A stretch of 64,000 nt of DNA from Takakia lepidozioides (taxonomy: Eukaryota; Streptophyta; Takakiopsida; Takakiales; Takakiaceae): assembly GCA_030704615.1 (NCBI GenBank), contig CM060734.1:53274042-53338041 (forward strand), read 5' to 3'. Positions 23,901-35,843 of the stretch are shown here, piece after piece. The notes under the pieces are model-generated. The model made no database searches, was not told the origin of the DNA, and saw only the letters and a program-made list of their open reading frames with translations. The position numbers and the translations under genes were made by a program. How positions within the stretch are numbered: position 1 is the stretch's first letter; each line of letters starts with the position of its first letter.

Positions 23901-25656
23901 GGTAGTTTCTGTCCCTTTGTGTTCCGCTCAAACTGAGCGCAGGGTCAATGGTCACAGGGCTATTGCAAACTACGTCTTATGAGTACGTTCTCTCTCTCTG
24001 CGCTCACAACTTTGAAAATCTCAAGTCTGAGCCTAAAGCCCTCGCCCTGCTGGGGTCTAACTTTTGGGCTGCTCACACACCGCAGATTGATCCTTGTGTG
24101 AAGGGCTTTCTAGAGGATATCTGGAAAGCCCGAACCAATTGTTTATATCAAGGTAAGTCGCACTACTGGAGTAAGCCCCTCACAAAGGTAGTACCTTATC
24201 CTATGTTTCCACTGGGTGCGGGGTTTATGGCCACGAAGCTACAGCAAACCAAGTCTTACAAGTACGTTCTCTCTGTGTTCAAACCTAAGTAGATCTCTCT
24301 CTCAAAGGTTTGCCCACTCTCGGCACTAGACTGAAAATGAAATCAGGGCGGGAAGCCTACCTTTGAACAGCAAACAGAAAACCTGAAGACAATATTTATT
24401 TTCTGATCATTGTCCTGGGTTCCAGAGAGATGCTCTCTTCAAATCTATCAAGGGTATTGTGCCTGTACCTCTGTTTACCAACTTTGAAAGTCATGAGGCT
24501 GAGCCAAAAGCACAGGCCCTTTTGGGGCCTAGTTATTGGGCAAACCACACACAGCAGGTCGATGCTTGTGTAAAGGGATTTCTAGAGGATATCTGGAAAA
24601 CCCGGATCATTTTTTATTCCAAGGTAAGTCTTACCACCGGCGTCAGCCCTGCAAAGGTAGGTTCTGTCCCTTTGTGTTCCGCTCAAACTGGGCGCGGGTC
24701 AATGGCCACAAGGCTACGACAAACAATGTCTTATGAGTACATTCTTTGCCCCAACGTTTAATGTTACTGGAAAGTGGGCTGTCTCTGTAGATGTAGCCTA
24801 GCCACAATCAACATGAGTGGTATGGATATTTTGGGCTTACATTTCTACTGGTGGTGGGGAAGCTCACAGTTAAAATGGCTACTTGAAAGCTGAAATCTTG
24901 CAGGGCCTCTTTCTGAAAGGCTGTGGGAATGCATGCAGGGGATAGTTCCAAAGTTCCCAACTCCCAAAAAACATCCGCTTTTTGGAGTAGGATATGAGAA
25001 CCCCTATGGCCGTCTACCATCTACAGCTAGGTTTGACTGCTGTGATACGCTTCAAGTCTCTTGTACCACCAAAGTGTGAAAGTTCGGGGTGTCTCGGTCC
25101 CAATGAAAACCTCGTGCATCGGTTGCTTCACCTGCAGGCATTGAACTCTTGTTTGGCCTTAAACCCAGCACATGATTTGCAGATTAGGCCAACTTCTACT
25201 CTCTCTTGTTCTGTTGCCTCCCTGACAAGGGAGTGAGGGAAAGACCTGCTGGGATTGCCATGGAGAAAATGCTGCTCAATGTCAATGAGCTGAAGCTGGC
25301 CACAAAGTAATGGTGAGCTCCTTCACAGCATTTGTTGATCCAGTGGGAATGACAGACTAAGGACGTTTCCCAGAGTGGGCACCAGGCTCTAGTTTAGATG
25401 AAGAGTAAGCTCCTAATTCTCTACAGTTAGTTTATCCAGCTGGCCCATCTACTTAGAAGAGAAAATGTGTGAGTGTCTTCTGAAGAGAGAAGTCCTTGAT
25501 GTTTATGTTGTTTGCAACAAACAGGTAGGCAAGGAAGACTCAGGCGCGAAACATGCTCCCAGAAAATGCAAGCTGCAGGTCATGTTACAAGTGCCTCAAG
25601 GCGATGTAAAATCAGGAGTTCTACTCTTCAGAATGAAGAAACGATGGGATGTGTAA
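18544..25656 (+). CDS. OEP37: Chloroplast outer envelope pore protein 37 (OEP37)
   Basis: Six coding exons, 18544-18882, 19090-19179, 19531-19698, 20204-20298, 20766-20886 and 25525-25656, splice in frame to 314 residues. Arabidopsis OEP37 has about 340. Matching stretches occur in the right order: VKVSTEYDSEGSVFVNKIS, PKAVFTFPLGEVKLEEE, FGPYNKLSYFHNFESESWS, and the C-terminus LQVPQGDVKSGVLLFRMKK followed by RWDV and TAA. OEP37 is a beta-barrel, cation-selective channel in the outer (and possibly inner) chloroplast envelope. The first residues are Gln/Ala-rich with no clear transit peptide. Exon 5 begins at a tandem CAGCAG acceptor, so a one-serine variant is possible. Intron 5 (20887-25524) is unusually long because it holds a LINE. 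All junctions are GT-AG and no frame damage is seen. Confidence 0.93.
20899..20935. repeat. (TC)n microsatellite
   Basis: About 18 uninterrupted TC dinucleotides begin a dozen bases after the exon 5 donor of OEP37. They stop where LINE homology starts, and they mark the left flank of that insertion. Confidence 0.95.
21402..23079 (+). pseudogene. LINE reverse transcriptase, frame-broken
   Basis: Three overlapping frames carry RT blocks: GYKAGGPDGIVNELIKHGG and VNLYKKGDREE (21402-21971), then a short deletion removing the NYRPISLL block. After it come QAGFRRNRG (in another frame), YVFFLDVKKAYDTVWRDGL, QGVAQGCTLSPLLFNVF and LMFADDFVGIG (21950-22375). The thumb-like region follows (22372-23079, with VSKCAVVAFN and YTYLGVEFS). 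The catalytic FADD block is intact, but the frame is broken at about 21900 and 22375. Confidence 0.85.
23066..23644 (+). pseudogene. LINE ORF2 C-terminus with CCHC-like motif
   Basis: The frame encodes GKGECNCPLCGQSEDSILFL followed by IHCPGF, the C-x2-C-x9-H-C-type zinc motif found at the end of many LINE ORF2 proteins. It continues with VPLFTNFESLEAEPKAQAL, FLEDIWKTRINSLY and a terminal GHKATANNVL. This is the reference copy for the three repeats that follow. Confidence 0.7.
23690..24757 (+). repeat. Three further diverged copies of the LINE 3' end
   Basis: The segment coding for SIKGI-x-PVPLFTNFE through the terminal GHKA-like sequence recurs at about 23690-23985, 23985-24290 and 24300-24757 in the same orientation. 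The copies differ by substitutions, stops and small deletions. Copy 3 stays open the longest and ends YKYVLSVFKPK. Copy 4 begins further upstream, at the GLPTLGTRLK motif, and lacks the zinc motif's first half. Confidence 0.8.
24758..25524 (+). other. Remainder of OEP37 intron 5
   Basis: Non-coding intron sequence right of the LINE, ending in the acceptor ACAAACAG at 25524. No separate feature is seen. Confidence 0.7.
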
Positions 25657-26870
25657 TCCTTCTGTTTTCTCAATCTGCTTAGAGGTTGATCAAATCTTGG
25701 GAGATGGCGGTTTGCAAAGGTCCCAGCACAATTTTGTTACTGGTATTGATCTGTATGGCAACTTGCCTGCAGGTGTAGTTTGTGATGTGCTTCAAATAAT
25801 TCATCCTCAACCATTTTGTACCAAAGAAGCTTTCCATTGCTTACCTGCATTATGCACAATGTCCTCTTATGCTCAGTGATGATGTTGCACCATGTGTTGC
25901 ATTGCCATAATCGTTCACCTGACTTGGTTCTTTTCGAACCGCTGCTTGCCAGTATGGGGTTTAACTTGCATCCCCAACCAATGTTGTGAATCAAGGTGCA
26001 TGCAATGTAGACTAGGGGTTTCACAAAGCAGGTTGTCATACTCAGTACATCTTTTGTCAAATCAGTAGCTGTCGATATGCAAATGAAGACATTATATGAT
26101 GAGCTGGTGTGCAAGTCAGATAGGATGTTGAATCTCAATCCTATTTCTCCTCTGGGATTCTAATCTCTCCTGCAATAACTATCGGCCTGGAGGGTCTGCA
26201 GATGACTTGTAAGATAGGTGGGCCCTTGGGATTCACCCATGGAACTCACTAGTGGTCAGTAGCGGGTTCTTGCCAATTTCATCTGCCAGTATTAAGCAAC
26301 TGCAGATATGTGTGTTTTGATGTCAAGTATGCCAGTTGCATAATGGGTTTGCCTTGGAATGAATTAAGAGTCTAGCAATTGTGATCATACCCACACTATG
26401 CAATCCAAGTTGTACTGAATGCGAGTGCAGCGAGAGCTTTACAGGTTCTAAGAAGTGAGATTAAGAAGGAAGAAGAGGAAGAAGACCTCCGAAGATGTTT
26501 TGAAATCGTTCGCTTTCAAACTTCCGCTGCCAGAACTTGTTTTTAGTATGTCTCAAATTCATCAATGCAAAGGGAAGGGAAGGGAAGGGAAGGGTTGGCA
26601 ATGAGCATTTTGAGACTAGTTTGAGCGCATGCCGTGTATGTAGGGAGGTGTTGTGGCCTGCAAGGAAGGAGGAGGAGGGGATGGATCAAAAACTGGTCCT
26701 CGGATGTGAGGGAGAAGGCAGATCAGATTCCGGAACGATAGCGGTGTGAGAATGGGTTTGTGTTGTTAGCGGCAGGCAGAAGGTGGATGGAGAGGGTGGA
26801 GGAAGGTAGAGAATAGGGATAGGGGGGATTGGATTGTATTGTATTGGGCTTGTATGCAGGAGGCTTGCCA
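25657..26870 (+). promoter_or_regulatory. Intergenic: OEP37 3' end and OEP80 promoter region
   Basis: Only about 1.2 kb separates the OEP37 stop from the OEP80 ATG, and no other gene is recognised. A G/A-rich tract with a perfect AAGGG series lies at 26568-26595, and purine-rich sequence continues to about 26830. No TATA box could be assigned with confidence. Confidence 0.45.
26568..26595. repeat. (AAGGG)n microsatellite
   Basis: Five consecutive AAGGG units lie in the presumed promoter or leader region of OEP80. Confidence 0.85.
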
Positions 26871-29800
26871 ATGCCGGGGGCCATGCGCTCATCTTCTACA
26901 TCCTCGCAATTGTCTCCTGCTTGTATTTCCTTCTCTTCGGTGAAGCTGCCCCTGCACGTACCTTATGTAAGGCCTGTACAGGGCTCCGAGGGTGGGTCGC
27001 CGCTTGGGGCTATCCTGAGTGCGGCCGAGGGGTTTGTTCATTCTCTGTGGGCCAAGTGGGGACCTTTGGCGGATAGAACCAGGCGATCTATTGTAGATGG
27101 GGCTGCAGGGAGCAGGCATTTCCTGGATGCTGCTGTTTCCCCTCTGTGCTCCACTTCTCTCTCTATGAATAATGAGTTGGGTAATGGAAAACAGGGGGGC
27201 ATCCCTCACCATAGGCCAGAACAACTTTCCACGCAAAGACGAGGAGCTAGGAAAGTGGGTCGCAGGAAAGGTACAGGCATCCAGTTGGTGCAGGATGGCG
27301 GGGAGGAGGAAGAAAGAGTGTTAATAAGTGAGATACTGATTCAAGACAAGGATGGGCAAGAGCTCGAGGATACGGAACTGTTGACGACCGCAAGACGGGC
27401 ATTGAAGGCCTGCAAGCCCAACTTCGCACTGACCACGCTCGAGGTGCAGGAGGACGTGCACCGCATCATTGACACTGGCTTTTTCGCCTCCTGCATGCCC
27501 TCTGCCGAGGACACCCGTGATGGTGTGCGTCTCATCTTTAAGGTGCCTATACTTATACTGGCTGTTCTCTGACATTTTTCATGTGAGACGTATACGAAGT
27601 CCAGCATTTGTGGCAATTTAAAGAATCAATGAAAATCCAAGCTCTGGTTTATTTTAGGTATCTGGACTCTTGTTGCGCAATCTTTCCTTCTCTCTTGTTC
27701 TTACTTCAAACTTCAGCCTTCTTCAGCTAGTGTGAAGAAACAACGCTAATACAAGGGCTGGGAGGGACTGTGATCTTATCCTACAGAGGGTTGAGTGTGG
27801 GGAATATTTGTGGTTACCATGCACTGAGTGCATGTCGGTTGGATGTATGTGAGCATGCGAGGAGCCGGTGCCTGATATAGGTACACAGTTAATAGTATTG
27901 TAGGCATATATAAGTCATCCAAGTGAGCTCTAGGGCCAGATTGCTGTGTGTAGAGGTGCTCACAGCAACTGGACTATGAAGTACAATCGGAGACAAATCA
28001 GGGACCTCTTGCAATTTTAGATTGAATAGCAAGGGTTTGTTGCCACCTGGCTATCTTCATTGCACACCCTATGTGAGGATTCCTGCAGGACTGCGTGCCC
28101 TGTGTACAAATTATCTTAAGGAATAGTATGGTAGATTCTGGGCAAATCATCCTCCCCTGTCATTTCCCCAAGATCGTACATTGTTTGGTAAGCACTTAAC
28201 CTTTGCTCATAACCAGACTACAAAGGTGTACTATAATTGACTATCAAAGCTTACCAAGCTCTGAATCAGCACAACCAACCCTCCTGTTTGATGCCAACTC
28301 AAGCACCTATGATGAAAGGTACAAAAATCGCTCACCGGTATGATGCTGGCAGCTCTCACCTGAATGTTTGACACGGGTATATGCTTTGTTTATGACTTCC
28401 TGAGCTTTTCCCCTGACATGTATTTTGACCAGAATGATGTGCTTATGGATGGAGTGGACTGGTGGGAGTAAAGGTAGAGCCCAATCAGGAGCTGAAGGGA
28501 CTGGTGTGCAATGGCGCCAATGTGCTACCAACTCGAGTTGTGGAGAATGCCTTTCACGATGAATTTGGTAGGTGCTTGCCTTGCCGTGACACCTACAGTG
28601 AGCATCAATACAAGACTATACTATGGCCACTTTTACTGCAGGGAAACCGTGGGAATCATGACAGACTTAGGCTTTTACTTCCAATGGCCTGCAGCAAGCC
28701 CTTGTAATTGCTGCATGGGAGTTTGAAAACCTGTTGACTAGTTTGTGGAACTAAAGGTCACATTTTTTGTTAGGAGTAGACACCAAATTAGCTTTCTGCA
28801 CAGTAAAATTCTGAAACAGTCTTTTCAAGTTCTTGTCCACAAAAACAGGTTTCCCATTCTTACATTCTGAAACCGGCCCCTAGGGCCCCCAATCCACTCT
28901 GTAATTCTTCTTAAAGCAGGTTGTTGCAACATCAAAACACATGTTTGAGAAGATGCTCATTTTGGCTCTGGTTTGCATCCATGTAGGATTGCACGAAAAA
29001 TGTTGTAAAGTGTATGTGGCAAGTGATGCAGGAAAGGTGGTCAACATTCAGCGACTCAATAGAGTGCTGGATACGTTAAATGGCTGGTACAGAGATCGAG
29101 GCCTTTTTGGCCAGGTCAGAAATATTTCCTTACTGACATCTGGCAGTGGATCTGAATGTTCATCCTTGCATGTACTCTCCGATTGGAAAGCAAAGACTTT
29201 TGGTTAAACATGGTGCTAGGACATATGGCTAAGTCCCCTATGTAGGATCTCATGCAGGTGCCTCTCAAAGTAGGCAGGCAACCAGTTTCCAATGAGGACA
29301 CCAGGGAAGCCCTGGCGTGAGAATGGTCCAATGCAGACACATTGAAAGGTGCATTTCCTGCATGCAAGCAGCAGAAGCCCTGATTTTAAGTGGGTGGTTT
29401 AATGTGGGTAACTGCTTCTGTTTGCTTGCTACTAGCTCCCAATGGTGTCAAATTGGGGTGGATGCAGGTGACAGATCTTGAAATACTTTCAGATGGTGTG
29501 ATCAGAGTGCAAGTAGCAGAAGCAGAGGTTCACAACATCAATATTAGGTTCCTGGACAGAAAAACGTAGGTTGTCTCTCCTAAACCAACTCAAGTGCATC
29601 TCCCAAGGGGCTCAGTCGCCTGGGTCCATTGACAAGTGTTGTGAGCATTGCGCTGGCTGACATGCCGGACTTTGGCAGCCATTGTCCTTTAATGATGCTT
29701 CTCTTCAACCCCATGGGTGCTTTCCCATCCACTTATAGTACTGCTGTGTTTCTTTGTCCGCTTCTTGCTGTATCTGTCTAGCATCTTGGGGAACAACTGT

Positions 29801-32800
29801 CCATGGACTGCCACAAGGCAGTACTGATTGTTGTGGCATTTTGTCTGATGTGATTTGTGCAGTGGAGAGCCAACCACGGGCAAAACTCGTCCAGAGACCC
29901 TACTTCGGCAGCTCACAACAAAGAAAGGACAGGTAGGCAGGTCTGTCCGTGTAAAATTGTGGCCGTGGAAGATGCTGAATTGCATGTTTTGAGTGCAGAT
30001 GTAGTATGCAACATGTGTTCAAGTGTTCTTGTGTGGTGGATGTAGGTCTACAGTCTGCAACAGGGAAGGCGGGATGTGGAGACGGTGTTTACAATGGGCA
30101 TAATGGAAGATGTAAACCTTGTGCCACAGCCTGCTGGTGGTATGCACTTCAGCCTCGGCTGGTTTATAATGCATTTGAGTGGAAGGATGATGATGATGTG
30201 GTGTTGGTGTATCTCACAGCCCTGTTGTTGGTATGTTTCTTAAATTGGAGGTGTGAACAGTTTTCATGTGATAAGAGCTATTACTGGTCACATGATATAG
30301 GGAACGTCTTGATGGGGGGTCAGACACAGGCATGGTGGATCTGACTATGAATGTAGTGGAGCGAGTGACAGGAGGCTTCTCAGCGGGGGGTGGCCTATCA
30401 GGCAATGGGTGGGCTCCGCAGCCTCATTTGCACCCAAGTTGTCTTCTGTTGCATTTATGTTATTGCTGTGGCCTATTTGTCAGAAGTGGGTGTAGATCGG
30501 TTGTGATGTAAGTGCACGGCTCCCAGTGTTGACAGGGTTAAGCTTGCTGGTTTATGCAAGGTTATACAGCCAGGCTTGCTTATGCCCATATCTTTGTTTC
30601 ATTTGGTGACTAATATGCAACAGTGCTGAGATGGATGGGGCCTGATTGTTCCCCAAGTTACTCAAGAAAGACGCCGAGCTGTAATGGAGCATCCAACTGG
30701 CTACTTCACTGCTTGCATGCAATTATAATGGAGGCCAATGCTGTTATCTTACCTGTTGTTCATTGTGTGGCAGCATTACAAACGGAGCCCTGTCAGGTCT
30801 TGTTGGAAGGTTTGGTTTTGCCTGGACCTCTCATGCACTTTTGGTTGTAGCAGGACCAGTACCCACCCTGTCTTATGCACCCAGTGGGATTTCATAGAAT
30901 TGCTACAATATTGCTGGTTGTATTCCTGCCTGGGCTACATCCTCTACAGGATTATTGTCCCATTATGCAGATCCATTAGATACAGTCTGCATACAACAAA
31001 GGATGTACTGGCCATGTGTTCTGGGAAAGGGTGATGAGGTCTTCACTTTAAGGCAGATTTCACAAATAATCTACATGGAGTGTTCATCGTCATATCACAA
31101 TCTTGACTTTCTTATAGGTTTGCATGGTGTGGTTTTGTGCAGCTTTGCATATTCTCATAGGAATGCCTTTGGTCGGAACCAAAAGCTTAATGTCTCACTG
31201 GAGAGGGGGCAAGTCGATTCCATGTTTAGAATAAACTACACTGACCCTTGGATAGAAGGGGATGACAAGCGAACATCGCGCTCCATCAATATCCAGGTGA
31301 GCCATTGATGTCATGTGTGGTGAAGCAGGAATGTGGGTTTAGGCATGCTATTGCTTGTCTCTTAACCACTACTCATGGTTTCGAGTGATGACAATTGCAG
31401 TGACATGGTCATGGTTCATCTTGTCAGTCTCTTGTTTTTCAGAAAAGAAGCATGCCAATTCTTTCCAACCATAACCGAGTACAAAGAGCGGGGAGGGGAC
31501 TGCCCAGCCTTTCAACCTGACACGGTTTGTCGTGGCCTTGCACTTCAAGAAGAGGTTCAGTTTGGTCACCACAGCAAACAAGTGACTAAGTATAATTCTT
31601 CTTGTTAGGTTTGGTTTGGGGAGCTCTCTTGAAGATTGGTGGTTGGTGGGTGCAGAATTCTCGAAGTCCAGGGACAATAGTGCATGGCATCCGTAGAGAG
31701 ACCCGGACATTAGGTCCACTGCATGGCGGGGTGACGATAGGTAGGCTGATGGCGGGTGTAGATTACAGCCGCCCTTTACGCCCAAAATGGAGTGGAACTG
31801 CCGGCATTAGCTTTCAGGTATTGTGGGGATTGTCACTGGAGTATGTGTGCCTTGAAAAGAATCGTAACCAGTTTTCTTTGCTATGACCCTTACCCACCTT
31901 TTTAATTATTCAACCATGCAACTACTCTCCAGCCTGTCATGTCATTGGCGCATTCAAACCCAACTTGGGTGGCATGCTCCAGGATCCCTGCCAAGCATGA
32001 TTCATACACATCAATGGCTGGAGAGGCATCTCCCAGACACTACCTGCTGTGTGCCGTCTGCACAATCATTTTGCTCTGTGGTTACATTTTCAGGGCCTTG
32101 GTACAGAGGAAGCTGTAAAACTTTCTTGAGCACAGTTCGTAGTCTTGTTAGCTTATCAGGCATTGGGATCTCCAGGTTGCAATTGGGCTTTTGTTTGATC
32201 AATTTCTGTCCTTTCATGGACTTGCAGCGTGCGGGAGCTCGGGATGAACATGGGCAGCCAAAAGTGGTGGACATGTATGGTGGCCCTCTTACGTTCAGGT
32301 ATCCCTCTTATGCACCCACATTTATTTGACACCATCCTATTGGCAAGTGCATGCTTTAAATCTGCTTCACTCTCATCAGTGCAGGCCAACATTTGTCAAT
32401 CGGGGACAGCAACTAGTACAAATCAGTTACGGTAGTCACAGCAGTAACCTTAGGAGTTGAGTTGGAGCACTCCTTGTTTTCCTCGTAATGATAAAGTGCC
32501 TGAATGATTCTCATTTCTGCTAGATTTGGTTTGCCTGGGACAGTGGACGAGCTTATGATGACATGCTCGTGGCGAAGTTGGAAACGGTTTACACAGATTC
32601 AGGAGATAATGGCTCCTCTCAAGTGCGTGATCTCAGATTTTGTGCTCCATCTTTTTATTCCCAAAACATTGATCAACTCAGAAGCTTGGCCACTGTCAGG
32701 GCATGGCATGCCCAACTTCCATAGGATCTGGTCACAGACTTTCATATCATTTCTTTGAGCACATCCCTGGAAGTGTCAGGTCATTTTTATTTTGCAATAG

Positions 32801-34133
32801 ATTGTGATGCTGGCGTTTACATTTGAAGTGAGGAAGTGCCAAAGTGCCCCTATTGACCGCATACCTTATATTACGCCGGATAGATCATTTTAGTGGGATT
32901 ATTAAGCATTCAGACACAGTATTGTTTTCTCTCGTATAGTACCTTAAGATTATGTCAAGCTCTCTCAAAATTGGTTCACGTGTTTACAAGAAATTAATGT
33001 CAGAGGTTTTGAGATTGCAGCTTGTGTTCAATACGGAGCAAGGGCTACCAATTGCATCAGACTGGCTTTTTTTCAATCGCATAAATATACGGGCCAGGCA
33101 AGGGCTTCGCATTGGTCCGGTTCGATGTATAGCAAGGTGAGAGGGAAAGTGTTTGGCTCTACTATATTGTGGTTTTCTAAATTCTTCTATTGCAAGGTCA
33201 GTCATGTATTGGCAATCTAATTGCTTTGAGTCGGAAAAACTTGTTGTCAGTATGATTGCATCCATGTCTGTATACAGTTTCTCAGGAGGCACAGTTGTAG
33301 GCGACCTGGCACCCCACGAGGCATTTCCTATTGGAGGCACCAATAGTGTACGTGGCTATGATGAAGGGGCGGTTGGCTCAGGACGGTCATGTGTTGTTGC
33401 AAGTGGTGAAGTCTCAATGCCACTCGTACGTTCCCTCCTTTCTACTGAACTTTGTTGTTATTCCCAAGCACAACAAAGAACTTCACATCTTGTATTGAAA
33501 GGAGTTCCTATCCGATAGATCACCGGGTAGGATAAGTCTTCCCTTGGGTGGTCGCCTGAGAAGTTCTTTGAAAGAAGCTGTCAGTTATCTGCTTATCTGG
33601 TGTGGTGGTCAAACATCTGCAAAGGTCCTTCTCCTACTTGCCCCTAGATCTGAAGTTCGGGAAAGTGGCATCTTTTGATTTACACTACTCGGACCTGTAA
33701 TATGCTTTATTGTGCAGTTTGGACCTGTGGAAGGAGCCGTTTTTGCAGATTATGGTACAGATTTGGGCTCCGGACACACTGTACCAGGTGAGGTGGTTCA
33801 CCTGGCCTGTAGGATAAAATGAGCCACATGATTTTGCAAAAGAAATCAGATTGGTTTGGTTACAATCTTTTGAGTATGTTCCTGTGAAAGTGGCAGGTGA
33901 CGACAAAGTTGAGAGGTCCAGCGTTTAATTGTGGTGATAGGTTGAATGGATTGGATGGTTGTGATGTTGCATGCTCAGGTGATCCTGCGGGAGTGCGAGG
34001 GAAGCCTGGAACTGGTTATGGCTATGGAGCTGGTCTTCGAGTGGACTCCCCATTGGGGCCCTTGCGCTTAGAGTATGCCCTTAACAATAATCATGCACGC
34101 AGGTTCCACTTTGGAATTGGCTATCGGAATTAA
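26871..34133 (+). CDS. OEP80: Chloroplast outer envelope protein OEP80 (Omp85 family)
   Basis: Sixteen coding exons join in frame to about 728 residues; Arabidopsis OEP80 has 732. They are 26871-27542, 28474-28567, 29032-29114, 29468-29565, 29863-29932, 30046-30139, 30324-30408, 30774-30809, 31143-31296, 31656-31817, 32228-32298, 32544-32622, 33021-33136, 33278-33425, 33718-33787 and 33979-34133. After a variable N-terminus come POTRA-type segments ([54 protein letters not shown]), then the Omp85 barrel ([75 protein letters not shown]). The last part holds the family VRGY signature. OEP80 is the essential Toc75 relative that inserts beta-barrel proteins into the outer envelope. The start could also be the ATG at 26883. 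The exon 2 acceptor (GTAAAG|GTAGAG) is purine-rich and weak, and exon 8 is only 36 bases. No disruption is seen. Confidence 0.94.
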
Positions 34134-35843
34134 GGCCAAGCCCTTTCTGGGCTTTCAGCTGAAGTGCTTCAGAAATCATTTTTTGCCATTTTCAATTTGC
34201 TGGCAAGGTTTTTGTGAGGAATAAATTTTCTTTCGTTAGCAACCAAGCACCAGTGTGAACCTAGATTGGGATGACATCAATGTATGGAATATGCATCATC
34301 AGCACGGATACTGGAAGCGTCTCACAAGCAATCTAGTCAGAACTTCAAACTTATTACGACCATGCCTCCTTTCTCTGTAAGTTGATGCTTGCCCACTCTC
34401 GTGGCCCACTTCTCAATACTGTACTTTGTAAGGACCCCATAGCACACTAAATTCACCAATCATATAGCATCTAATGCACACTGTGAACATTTCGCCTTTC
34501 CAACCTCAGGAAGGGACAGACTTTAGTGCCAGTTTCAGTTCACAACTACCACTTATTCTCGCCCATGCCAAACAACATGAACAAACTTTCACACACACCT
34601 TCAAAAGCAAACCACCTCCAGACAGCCAAGTTGTGAAATCCATCATGTTTAACCCAGCACACAGTCTCAAGTTCAGCAAGAAAGCAAGACAGTCATACAA
34701 GACAACTACTTGATAGAAGGTCACTTTCTGGGCCCATAATTTCTCCATACAGAAACAGCCTTGAAGTAGTATTATCAAAAAAATCAGTTCAACTTCGGTA
34801 AACTAGTTTCTCAGTTTGATTCATCTAAGTCTCCCAAAAGCTAGACATGGAGAACTCAAAATCATGTCAGTGAGCTGATCACTCAGTGGTTCCTCATTCA
34901 CTTTTGAAAGTGAAGGCTCGATCTGATGTCTCTCTCGTGTGTGGGTATAAACTGAGAGAAGTGGTCAAGCTACCTGGCAAGAACTGTATGGGCAGCTGGA
35001 ATGATGGTGTTAGGGCCTGCATGTAACTTTCGAGATTTACCAGCTACTTTTTACTAACAGGCATTTTAGACTTGCTGCGATACCCTGCATGTTACAATCC
35101 CCTACTCATCACTGCTGTTGCAAGAGTAGACGCTTGTCCGGCGAAGAAGTCGACAAAGAGGTGAGCAGAATATTAACCAGCTTGTGATGACTCATTACAT
35201 TCATGATACTGCCAAAAAGTAACAGATGGCACAAAACACAGAAGCCCAAGCTCAAATCCAGCCGTGGTTGCTGCCAAGTTGGTTACCCATCTCATCTTCA
35301 GGCAGAAGAAATTACACTGTGGAAGGATTGCAATGGATCCGATGGTGTCGGGAATCAACTGTACAAGGGTCAGGTCACCTCTTCAAATTCAATTGATTCT
35401 AGATGCAATTATAAACATGTTTCCACCAATCTCTCAGTAATCACGAAGTCATCAGCAAAACTCACGAGGCTTGTGATGACTCTGTGGCAATGCAAAACAC
35501 AGAGGGCTATGCAGTCAGAGCACGAGCAAAAGAGAGTCCCTGACAACATACTCAGGATAATAGACTAGCAAACCGTCGACAGTCCGTCAACAGTGCTGAC
35601 CTTAAAACCCTTAATTCTCTGTCCATGAGCTACAACCATAAAAAAAGAACCGAAAAGCTCGGAGGAAGAAGCCCCCTCCTAATCATGACCCTTCCTTGGT
35701 CCTCGGCCATTCAACCCACACCATGAAGATGGCGACTATGAATCTTCAAAGTAAACATTCCCTGAAAGTCAATCTCACCTGCAATCCAAACCCCTGCCTC
35801 CTACATGGCTGCAAAATTGTGTATAACACCACGGTATAGGGCA
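34134..35843. other. Intergenic between OEP80 and TOM9
   Basis: This contains the OEP80 3' untranslated region (plus strand, left side) and presumably the TOM9 3' untranslated region (minus strand, right side), since the two genes converge. No other coding segment was recognised. Confidence 0.5.

Larger units (their letters stand above)
20938..24757 (+). mobile_element. Broken LINE inside OEP37 intron 5
   Basis: A second non-LTR retrotransposon, different in sequence from the L1-type one at 4.5-10.6 kb, lies in the same orientation as OEP37. It is 5'-truncated: homology begins in the linker before the reverse transcriptase (RKWRIEKFHNEEVKAEYVQ) with no endonuclease. The RT is interrupted, and the C-terminal region is followed by further diverged copies of the element's own 3' end. 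No long A-tail or target-site duplication was seen. The element accounts for most of the 4.6-kb intron and must be spliced out of every OEP37 transcript. Confidence 0.8.
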
